Program-made: the position numbers and the translations under genes | Assembly: GCA_963832355.1 (NCBI GenBank) | Contig: CAWHTX010000002.1 | Span: forward strand, 1 to 64,000 | DNA from: DATFVA01 sp963832355 | GTDB lineage: Bacteria; Bacteroidota; Ignavibacteria; Ignavibacteriales; Ignavibacteriaceae | Length of the DNA stretch: 64,000 nt | Reading direction: 5' to 3' | The notes under the pieces: generated by a model | Told to the model about the DNA's origin: nothing | What the model saw: only the letters and a program-made list of their open reading frames with translations | The model's database searches: none | Shown: positions 17,676 through 25,513 of the stretch, in pieces | Numbering within the stretch: position 1 is the first letter of the stretch | Layout of the letters: each line of letters begins with the position of its first letter

Positions 17676-18227
17676 CTATTTGTTTCTCTGGTAGGTACCC
17701 ATTAGTTCACCCCGGGCAATAATGTGTCCTTCCATCTTCTTTAATACCTCTCTTTTTGTTGCCCCGGAATCGAGGTGCACGGCGGTATTAAGTCCATACA
17801 TCCTGAAGTAGTAGTGATGAGTTCCGGAAGGCGGACAGGGGCCACTGTAGCCTATCCTGCCGAAGTCGTTTGTGCCCATCAGGACTTCATCCCTCACGTT
17901 TTTTGTAGGTGTAGAATTTTCCATTAAAGAGCTTGCACCTGCGGGTATATTATAAACTACCCAGTGAGTGAAGTTCCCGCTGGAAGCATCGGGATCTTCA
18001 ACAATAAGTACGAATGTTTTAACTCCCTCAACTTTACATTCCCAGCTTAATTGCGGAGAAACATTTTCACCGTCGCAGGTAAACTTCGCGGGAATACTTT
18101 CTCCCTCACCGAACGAACGCGATTGAATTTCTATTTCCATATTATGTTCCCCCTTTTCCTGTTGAGGAAAAGTTTTTATTGTTGAAAACAAGACAATTAT
18201 GATAATGTAACCGATATACCTGTACAA
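17676..18227 (-). CDS. YbhB/YbcL-type PEBP (Raf kinase inhibitor-like) protein, probably exported
   Basis: Up to 183 aa. The PEBP core is clear: FTCDGENVSPQLSW, VLIVEDPDA...FTHWVVYNIP, the ligand-site motif SGPCPPSGTHHYYFR and a C-terminal HIIARGELMGTY. PEBP family proteins bind phosphorylated or anionic ligands; bacterial YbhB-type roles are poorly known. The start is uncertain. A TTG at 18227 gives a hydrophobic signal-like leader (RYIGYIIIIVLFSTI..FPQQ) but has no visible ribosome binding site. ATG 18140 has AAGGGGGAA upstream but yields a cytoplasmic protein. The in-frame hydrophobic leader makes export the likelier reading. Confidence 0.88.
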   Translation of the reverse strand: MYRYIGYIIIIVLFSTIKTFPQQEKGEHNMEIEIQSRSFGEGESIPAKFTCDGENVSPQLSWECKVEGVKTFVLIVEDPDASSGNFTHWVVYNIPAGASSLMENSTPTKNVRDEVLMGTNDFGRIGYSGPCPPSGTHHYYFRMYGLNTAVHLDSGATKREVLKKMEGHIIARGELMGTYQRNK

Positions 18228-18268
18228 ACGTAAAATTTTTGCATACTCAAAATTATTCTAAATTTTAA

Positions 18269-19706
18269 TCAACTTAAACTGGCAACAAGTGTCTTAATAA
18301 GATTGAGTATCCCGGCCGGGGCTACCCCGAACCAGACAAGCAAAATTGTTAAAATTCCAAGAGCAAATCCGCTTCCCAGGGAAAATCCCGGGAATGATCG
18401 GTTCTTCGGTAGAATCGGGATTAGAGTACATCGCTACGATGATTCGGAGGTAATAATAAAGTCCTATTACACTGTTAATAACAAGACTGATAACAAGCAG
18501 CCACATCCCGGTATTTACTCCCGACAGCAGCAAATAATATTTCCCGATAAATCCTGCAGTTAGAGGAATGCCTGCCAGCGAAAAGAGCATAGCAGTAAAT
18601 ATGGCAGATGTAAGCGGCCTGCGTTTATAGAGTCCCCGGTAGTCTTCTATGTCTTCAGCCTCCTTACCTTTGGAGGATAATATGGTAACCACTCCAAACG
18701 CTCCCAGGGTAGTAATAAAGTAGGCTACCAGGTAAAATGTAGCCGCATTTACTCCCATCTCACCTGCTGCAAGGAATGCTATAAGCAGGTAGCCCAGATG
18801 AGCGATTGATGAGTAAGCCAGTATTCTTTTTACATTCTGCTGCCTCAGTGCAAGCAGGTTCCCGGTAAACATTGAGGCAATTGAGATCACTACAAATATT
18901 GTTACAAGAGGGTAGAAACTGTAAAGGTTGAGCTCGTAAAATAGTCTTAACAGGAACGCAAACACGGCGCCCTTAGACACTGTTGCAATGAAAGCAGTTA
19001 CGGGTGCCGGGGCTCCCTGGTATACATCAGGGGTCCATAGATGGAAAGGTACAATTGCCAGCTTGAAGCCGATACCCACAATCATCAGCGAAAAACCGAA
19101 AACCGCGAAGGGCGATATTTCTACTCCCGATAGCAGTGCTTTAACGATATCAGGGAAGAACATCGAGCCCGTATCAGAATAGACCAGTGCCATACCATAA
19201 AGAAGGAATGCAGATGATGCAGCCGCAAGTATTAAATATTTGATGCCGGCTTCTACGGGCTTCTGTTTGAACTTCGGGTAGGCGATTAATACGTAAAGAG
19301 AAACGCTTAATAATTCGAGTCCCAGGAAGAAAGAAATAAAATGGTTGCTGGCGGCTATTACAGAGGCGCCGAGCACAGCATTAAAGATGAGGATATAATA
19401 TTCCTCGCTGTTTATTTCCTGGTCCTTCATATACTTATAAGAAAGGAGCACCACGAAGAAGGAGGCCGCGAATATCAATCCCCAGTAGAATAATGTGTAG
19501 TTATCAACCATCAGCAGCGGGGTAACCTGCCGCGGCATATATATTTTTATATAAAAGAGTCCAATAAACGCAGCAGCCAGGGCCATCAGCGAAAATACAT
19601 TAACCACAGCATGGTATCGCTTAATTACTATGATAAGCATTATAGTAATAGGAGCGAGCGCTATTATTATCAGCGGTATAAGCACATAAAAGTCCTGTGC
19701 GTTCAT
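18269..19706 (-). CDS. nuoN: NADH-quinone oxidoreductase subunit N (contains a 1-base frameshift near the end)
   Basis: Antiporter-like proton-pumping subunit of complex I. The main frame runs from ATG 19706 and contains the conserved core (GLELLSVSLYVLIAYPK, FHLWTPDVYQGAPAPVTAF, ILAYSSIAHLGYL). Near 18387-18393, in a CCCGGG run, that frame goes wrong and would end at 18294 with a polar tail atypical of NuoN. Dropping one base restores a hydrophobic final helix (GFALGILTILLVWFGVAPAGI) ending in TGA at 18269-18271. The repaired protein is about 478 aa, normal for NuoN with 13-14 helices. Its start overlaps the nuoM stop by four bases, and it is the last gene of the nuo operon. Confidence 0.92.
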
Positions 19707-21277
19707 CGTTTTACTGCCTGTTTATTACTTATGAATATGTCCATCTGCTTTTTGCCGTTTTGATTGATATCGTTTTTGATCACCTCGTATGTTTCGGGTA
19801 CACGTGTATGAGTAAGTATTCTTTCGATTGATGCTTTTGAAGTATTCAGAAATGACCCGGGGTAAATTCCGATCCAGACTATTGCGAGAATTAGTCCCGC
19901 CATAATGACGATCTCCCGCCCGTCAAAATCGGATATCTTCCATTCTTCTTCTTTTTTTCCGAAGAAGACCTTCTGCATAATTCTAAGCGAGTAGAGGGTT
20001 GAGGCTACCAGTCCCAGTGCCGCTATAATCGTCCAGAACACGCTGGCCTGGAATGCGCCGGCAAGTATTAAAAATTCCGCAACGAAATTGCCTAGCGCGG
20101 GCAGCCCGAGGGAAGCCATGGCGAATACCATGCTCACTCCTCCCATTGCAGGGACCTGGTCCCACAATCCTCCCAGCCTGTTAAGATCGCGCGTATGAAT
20201 TCTGTCCTGGATAGAGCCGACGAGAATAAATAAGGCCCCCGTGCTTATTCCGTGAGTAAGCATCTGGAGCACAACGCCCTGCATAGCCAGCTGGTTAAAT
20301 GAAAATACGCCGAGCAGTATAAAGCCCATATGACTAACGCTGGTATAGGCAACGAGACGTTTAAAATCCGTCTGCGCAAACGCCAGCTTTGCCCCGTAAA
20401 GGATTCCTGCAACTCCAAGTATCATTGCCACAGGAGCGAAGGCTCTGCTTGCATCGGGAAAGAGCGGGAGGACAAAACGGAGTATTCCGTATGCGCCCGT
20501 CTTCAGAAGGAGACCCGCAAGTATAACGCTGCCTGCCGTTGGGGCTTCCGTATGAGCATCGGGCAGCCAGTTGTGGAATGGAACTGCCGGGAGTTTTACT
20601 ACAAATGCGATCAGGAAACCAAGCATAATCCACATACCCGCTGCGGGCGATAACTTTGTACCTAGCAGCGCAGTGTAATCGAAAGTATATACGCCGGTAT
20701 TATGGCCGTGAATAAAGTAGAGTGCGAGTATGGCAATGAACATTAAGAGTCCGCTTGCCTGCGTGAAGATAAAGAACTTGAATGATGCGTAGATCCTGTT
20801 TTCGTGTCCCCATATCCCGATCAGGAAGTACATCGGGATGAGCATCACTTCCCAGAACGAATAAAAAAGGAAAAGATCGAGCGATGTGAACACGCCTGTT
20901 ATACCCGCAAGTATCCAGAGCAGGTTGAAGTGATAGAAGCCCACGCTCTTCTTTATGCTTTTCCATGAAACAAGCACCGACATAATGCCGAGGAACATTG
21001 TAAGGAGTATCAGAAGTATGCTTAGTCCGTCAGCCGCAAAATGCAGACTAATGCCGAACTGCGGGATCCAATCCCACTGGACTTCCGTTATCCACTGACT
21101 TCCTGTACTGATAGCTGTTGATGCTCCGCCTGCCAGCCACAGGTAGATTGCAAGCAGGAATGCGGCAATTAAAAATACCAGGGAAGTCCAGCGCGCAGCC
21201 GCTTCGCTTATATTGGACAGCAGCCAGGCAAGGAGTCCGCCTACGAATAAAATCACTATGATATAAACAAGTATCAC
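19703..21277 (-). CDS. nuoM: NADH-quinone oxidoreductase subunit M
   Basis: 524 aa membrane subunit of complex I, one of the three antiporter-like proton-translocating subunits. Diagnostic motifs include FYSFWEVMLIPMYFLIGIWG, KLPAVPFHNWLPDAHTEAPTAGSVILAGLLLKTG-type residues around 220-260, and RLVAYTSVSHMGFILLG. The lysine and histidine residues in these helices form the proton path in characterised complexes. About 14 helices. It overlaps nuoL by four bases and nuoN by four, showing translational coupling. Confidence 0.97.
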   Translation of the reverse strand: MILVYIIVILFVGGLLAWLLSNISEAAARWTSLVFLIAAFLLAIYLWLAGGASTAISTGSQWITEVQWDWIPQFGISLHFAADGLSILLILLTMFLGIMSVLVSWKSIKKSVGFYHFNLLWILAGITGVFTSLDLFLFYSFWEVMLIPMYFLIGIWGHENRIYASFKFFIFTQASGLLMFIAILALYFIHGHNTGVYTFDYTALLGTKLSPAAGMWIMLGFLIAFVVKLPAVPFHNWLPDAHTEAPTAGSVILAGLLLKTGAYGILRFVLPLFPDASRAFAPVAMILGVAGILYGAKLAFAQTDFKRLVAYTSVSHMGFILLGVFSFNQLAMQGVVLQMLTHGISTGALFILVGSIQDRIHTRDLNRLGGLWDQVPAMGGVSMVFAMASLGLPALGNFVAEFLILAGAFQASVFWTIIAALGLVASTLYSLRIMQKVFFGKKEEEWKISDFDGREIVIMAGLILAIVWIGIYPGSFLNTSKASIERILTHTRVPETYEVIKNDINQNGKKQMDIFISNKQAVKR

Positions 21278-23145
21278 GATAATAACACTATTGAAATTGT
21301 TAAGATTGCACCTATTACTAATCCTGCAGCATACCAGCGCAGATTACCCGTCTGCGTAATTTTTAAAATCTTATAACCGAGACCGGTAAGCCATGCAATA
21401 AAGGTATAGAAGTAATCGATAAAGTCGTGCTTGTCGATCTCAGCCATCCATACAACAGGACGAACGAAAACACGGTCGTATATTTTGTCAAACTCCCATC
21501 CCGAGAAAAGGAACTGAGCGATGAAGGATTTATTCGGTTCCGCGGGACGTCTTTTAACGTAAAGGATGTAGGCAATGAATAATCCCGAAAGGGCCAGCAG
21601 AGCGGTTATAACCTGGAACAGGATCTCCAGACCTTCCGAAGAATGAGTTACAACTTCGGGAAGCGTCTTTGTTAAGAAGCCTGAGAATATTGTTACGTGA
21701 CCCAGTGTTGACGGAGTCTCTACAAATCCCCCGATGATAGAAAGTACGGCAAGCACGATCAATGGTATCTTAATAAATCCGCTAAGTTTCTTCTCGGGCT
21801 TCATCTGCATTTCTCCGTAGAAGGTTATAAAGACCATCCTGAATGTGTAAATGGCAGTTATAAAGGCACCGAGTATAGCACCTATCCACAGCCAGGGACT
21901 GCCGCCCGAGGCAGACCAGCTGTACCAGATAATAGCATCTTTGCTGTAAAAGCCTGCTGTTACGATCGGGAGAGCAGCAAGCGATGACGAGGCTATCAGG
22001 AACGTGTAGAACGTAACCGGCATTGCTTTACGAAGTCCTCCCATCTTAAACATATTATGCTCGTGATGCAGGGAGATAATGACAGCGCCGGCTCCGAGGA
22101 AGAGCAGAGCTTTAAAGAAAGCATGGATCATAAAATGAAATACCGCAGCCGACCAGGCGCCTACACCTAATGCAAGGAACATATATCCAATCTGACTGAT
22201 AGTTGAATATGCGAGTACTCTCTTTATGTCGTACTGGTTAAGCGCGCTGAACCCTGCTAACAGTAGCGTTAGTGTACCTATTACGGCAACGATTGTCTGC
22301 ACAGGCGGGGACAGAATAAAAAGTACATTGGTCCTTGCGATAAGATAGACGCCAGCGGTAACCATTGTTGCTGCATGGATTAAAGCACTAACGGGAGAAG
22401 GGCCTGCCATCGCATCCGGGAGCCACGTTTGCAGGGGAAGCTGTGCCGATTTTCCCAGTGCGCCTCCCAGCAGAAGTATAGATGCCGTAAAAGCCATAGT
22501 TGAACCGACCGGCCATTGCTGCTGAGCAGCTGACAGTATATCACTTATATTAAGCGTATTAAAATGCATCACCAGGTAAAAGAGTCCTATCGCCATCGCG
22601 GTATCCCCTACCCTCGTTACTATAAATGCCTTTCTTGCTGCCGCTCCGTTGGAAGGATCTTTATACCAGAAACCTATAAGCAGGTAGCTGCATAACCCGA
22701 CTCCCTCCCATCCAAGATAAAGCAGAAGCAGGTTATCTGCCAGCACGAGTATCAGCATAGATGCGATGAAGAGGTTCATATAAGCAAAGAACCTTGAATA
22801 GCCGTCGTCATCTATCATAAATTCTGCGGAATAAAGATGGATAAGGAAGCCTACGAAGGTGATTACAAAAATGAATACCATCGAGAGAGAATCGAGATGG
22901 AATGAAATCGAAGGATTGAATCCCGCAACATCAAACCACTGCCAGAGAGTCTGTACATAAACCGGCGCAGGCCCGGCGGCAGATGTATAAAAAATACCTA
23001 TAAGGATTGTTAGCACGGCAGATAAACCGACGGAGCCGACCCCGATAATTCCCGCTGCTGTTTTACCCATTCTTTTACCGAATACGGCAAGCAGCAGAAA
23101 TCCAAGTAGTGGTAGAGCTATTATAACCCATAACAAACTAAGCAT
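21274..23145 (-). CDS. nuoL: NADH-quinone oxidoreductase subunit L
   Basis: 623 aa, the largest antiporter-like subunit of complex I with the long lateral helix at its C-terminus. Motifs: LGWEGVGLCSYLLIGFWY, SAQLPLQTWLPDAMAGPSPVSALIHAATMVTAGVY-type core around residues 225-260, and RVLAYSTISQIGYMFLALG. The C-terminal 150 residues include the amphipathic connecting helix and a final membrane anchor. It lies between nuoK (11-base gap) and nuoM (4-base overlap). Confidence 0.97.
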   Translation of the reverse strand: MLSLLWVIIALPLLGFLLLAVFGKRMGKTAAGIIGVGSVGLSAVLTILIGIFYTSAAGPAPVYVQTLWQWFDVAGFNPSISFHLDSLSMVFIFVITFVGFLIHLYSAEFMIDDDGYSRFFAYMNLFIASMLILVLADNLLLLYLGWEGVGLCSYLLIGFWYKDPSNGAAARKAFIVTRVGDTAMAIGLFYLVMHFNTLNISDILSAAQQQWPVGSTMAFTASILLLGGALGKSAQLPLQTWLPDAMAGPSPVSALIHAATMVTAGVYLIARTNVLFILSPPVQTIVAVIGTLTLLLAGFSALNQYDIKRVLAYSTISQIGYMFLALGVGAWSAAVFHFMIHAFFKALLFLGAGAVIISLHHEHNMFKMGGLRKAMPVTFYTFLIASSSLAALPIVTAGFYSKDAIIWYSWSASGGSPWLWIGAILGAFITAIYTFRMVFITFYGEMQMKPEKKLSGFIKIPLIVLAVLSIIGGFVETPSTLGHVTIFSGFLTKTLPEVVTHSSEGLEILFQVITALLALSGLFIAYILYVKRRPAEPNKSFIAQFLFSGWEFDKIYDRVFVRPVVWMAEIDKHDFIDYFYTFIAWLTGLGYKILKITQTGNLRWYAAGLVIGAILTISIVLLS

Positions 23146-23156
23146 TTATTCTTTCC

Positions 23157-23465
23157 CTAGTCTTTCATCTTGTTTAGTTCATCCGCGTCAAGTGATTTAT
23201 TTCTATTATGTATCCGCAGGATAAGGGCAAGGCCAACGGCAACTTCAGCGGCGGCCATCGCAAGTATAAAAATGAACATAACCTGTCCGTCAGGCTGAAG
23301 CCATTTTGAACCGGCAACAATGAATGCCATCCCTGCAGCGTTGAGCATTATCTCGATTGACATTAACATAAATACCAGGTTCCGGCGTACAAGCAGTCCC
23401 GTTAGGCCTATCATAAATAAGATCCCGGTTAACAGGAGTCCCGCCATTACAGGTACACTATTCAT
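23157..23465 (-). CDS. nuoK: NADH-quinone oxidoreductase subunit K
   Basis: 102 aa, three membrane helices, the standard NuoK length. The conserved helix with MLMSIEIMLNAAGMAFI holds the membrane-embedded glutamate of the proton path; a second glutamate is in the AAAEVAVGLALILRI helix. It overlaps nuoJ by eight bases. Confidence 0.97.
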   Translation of the reverse strand: MNSVPVMAGLLLTGILFMIGLTGLLVRRNLVFMLMSIEIMLNAAGMAFIVAGSKWLQPDGQVMFIFILAMAAAEVAVGLALILRIHNRNKSLDADELNKMKD

Positions 23466-23985
23466 CCTTTTCCTCCAGGTACCTGTGTCTCTTTCTCTTC
23501 TTCTGATGACCTATATGATACGCACCCACAATACCCGACATAAGGAGCATTGCCGTCAGTTCCACACCAAGTACATACGTGGTAAACAGTGAGGTGCCTA
23601 CTTCTTTAGGATTCACCTTGATGAACTGGAAATATGAACTGCCCGAGGTCGACAGCATAATAATGAATTCAACAAGGAGTATAACGATCAGCAGAGAAGG
23701 ACCTTTCCAGACTCCCGGGCTCATCCATTTACTCTCCTGCTCTTCAGATTCTTTTCCGAGATTTAGCATCATTACCACGAAAATGAAGAGAACCATAATG
23801 GCTCCCGCGTAAATAATGACCTCGAGGGCGGCAACGTAAGGGGCACCGAATAAATAGAAAATAAACGCTGCCGAGAGAAGAGAGACTACCAGGTAAAGTA
23901 ATCCATGCACGGCATTTGTTCTCGTTATTGCCATTACTGATGAGCCTATTGCTACTGCAGCCGATATGTAAAACAGTACATCCAT
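23458..23985 (-). CDS. nuoJ: NADH-quinone oxidoreductase subunit J
   Basis: 175 aa with five membrane helices. The motif ALEVIIYAGAIMVLFIFVVMML is the hallmark NuoJ helix that includes the pi-bulge region involved in coupling. The C-terminus is short and basic (HQKKRKRHRYLEEKDE). The ATG shares one base with the nuoI stop. Confidence 0.96.
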   Translation of the reverse strand: MDVLFYISAAVAIGSSVMAITRTNAVHGLLYLVVSLLSAAFIFYLFGAPYVAALEVIIYAGAIMVLFIFVVMMLNLGKESEEQESKWMSPGVWKGPSLLIVILLVEFIIMLSTSGSSYFQFIKVNPKEVGTSLFTTYVLGVELTAMLLMSGIVGAYHIGHQKKRKRHRYLEEKDE

Positions 23986-24500
23986 CAGGGAATAAGTCTC
24001 CTTATATCAATTGGTTTCGCCTCGTTCTCTGCCTCACCTTTATCTTTCCCGCCGATCTTTAATCCTGCCACCTTGTAATAATTATATCCGTGATACTTTC
24101 CTTCTCCATCAATGAGAAGATCTTCTTTTTCATAAACCAGGTTCTGCCTGTCATATTCGGCCATTTCGAAATCGGGTGTAAGCTGAATTGCGTAAGTAGG
24201 ACAGGCGTCTTCGCAGTATCCGCAGAAGATGCATCTCGAAAAATTTATTCTGAAGAATTCAGGATATCTCCTGTTGTTTTCATCCTCAGTAGCCTGAAGC
24301 GAAATGCAGTCAACAGGACAGGCTACTGCGCAGAGGTAGCAGGCAACGCATCTTTCACCTCCGTCGGGATCACGCGATAATATTATTCTTCCACGCCACC
24401 TGGGAGGCAGATAAGACTTCTCTTCAGGATACTGGATAGTGTCCCTCGGACTAAAAGCATGCTTGAAGGCAGCCCATATCGTTCTCAAATTGCTAAACAT
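23985..24500 (-). CDS. nuoI: NADH-quinone oxidoreductase subunit I (two [4Fe-4S] clusters)
   Basis: 171 aa from ATG 24500; a TTG two codons upstream is also possible. Two ferredoxin-type motifs, CVACYLCAVACPVDC (about 54-68) and CIFCGYCEDACP (about 93-104), bind the N6a and N6b clusters that pass electrons from the NuoG arm to NuoB. It is peripheral, attached to the membrane by the N-terminal amphipathic region. A 59-base gap separates it from nuoH. Confidence 0.96.
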   Translation of the reverse strand: MFSNLRTIWAAFKHAFSPRDTIQYPEEKSYLPPRWRGRIILSRDPDGGERCVACYLCAVACPVDCISLQATEDENNRRYPEFFRINFSRCIFCGYCEDACPTYAIQLTPDFEMAEYDRQNLVYEKEDLLIDGEGKYHGYNYYKVAGLKIGGKDKGEAENEAKPIDIRRLIP

Positions 24501-24559
24501 ATTCAACCATAATCATTATTTTAATTTTACTTTCAATCTTCAATCTTTCATCATATCCT

Positions 24560-25513
24560 TCACGCCAGCGCAATTGCACCGGTAATCAGTAAATTCAAAA
24601 GTACCAGCGGGAGCAGGAATTTCCATCCATATTCCATTAACTGATCGTACCTGGGTCTCGGCATAGATGCCCGGAGCAGGATAAATATCGCGATGAAAAC
24701 GAACATCTTTATCAGGAACCAAACATACGGCGGAAGAAAGCTGAATCCCAGCCATCCGCCAAAATAAAAAGTGACAATAAGCGCCGAAATAAGCGTTATT
24801 CCCAGGTATTCACCAACAAAGAACATCCCGAATTTCATACTGGAATACTCTGAATGATAGCCGGCAATAAGCTCACTCTCAGCTTCGGGGATATCAAACG
24901 GAAGACGGTGGGTTTCGGCAATACCCGCCAGGAAGAACACTACAAAGCCCACAAACTGGGGGATAAAATTCCATATACCCGTCTGAGCTTCAACAATTCC
25001 ACGAAGACTAAACGTCCCGTTAAGCAGTACAATTCCCATTAACGATAGTCCCATAAACACTTCATATGAAATCATTTGCGCTGATCCTCTTAGAGCACCT
25101 AATAAAGAGTATTTATTGTTCGAGGCCCAGCCGGCTAGGACAATACTGTATGCACCGATTGATGACATCGCCAGGAAGAAAAGAACTCCCACATTCATAT
25201 CACTTACGAAGAGAGTGGGAGAAAATGGCACTACCGAAAAGGTCATCAGCACAGCTACCATAACAATAGTGGGAGCACCTATAAAGACGGGCTTATCAAC
25301 AAACGACGGGACCCAGTCCTCTTTCATCAAAATCTTAAGAGTATCCGCCAGCACCTGCAGAAGTCCGAACGGTCCCACCCTGTTAGGTCCGTACCTGTCC
25401 TGGTAAAGGGCCAGCATCCTGCGTTCAACATATATTAGTCCTGCCGCAATCGACAGCATCACTATCAGTACACCCAGTATAATTACGACTTTAAGTATTA
25501 CATCAACTATCAT
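24560..25513 (-). CDS. nuoH: NADH-quinone oxidoreductase subunit H
   Basis: 317 aa, eight to nine membrane helices. The motifs ERRMLALYQDRYGPNRVGPFG (30-50), GSAQMISYE and ETHRLPFDIPEAESELIAGYH are the conserved quinone-chamber loops of NuoH. It forms the entry for quinone and links the peripheral and membrane arms. It overlaps the end of nuoG by 11 bases. Confidence 0.97.
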   Translation of the reverse strand: MIVDVILKVVIILGVLIVMLSIAAGLIYVERRMLALYQDRYGPNRVGPFGLLQVLADTLKILMKEDWVPSFVDKPVFIGAPTIVMVAVLMTFSVVPFSPTLFVSDMNVGVLFFLAMSSIGAYSIVLAGWASNNKYSLLGALRGSAQMISYEVFMGLSLMGIVLLNGTFSLRGIVEAQTGIWNFIPQFVGFVVFFLAGIAETHRLPFDIPEAESELIAGYHSEYSSMKFGMFFVGEYLGITLISALIVTFYFGGWLGFSFLPPYVWFLIKMFVFIAIFILLRASMPRPRYDQLMEYGWKFLLPLVLLNLLITGAIALA

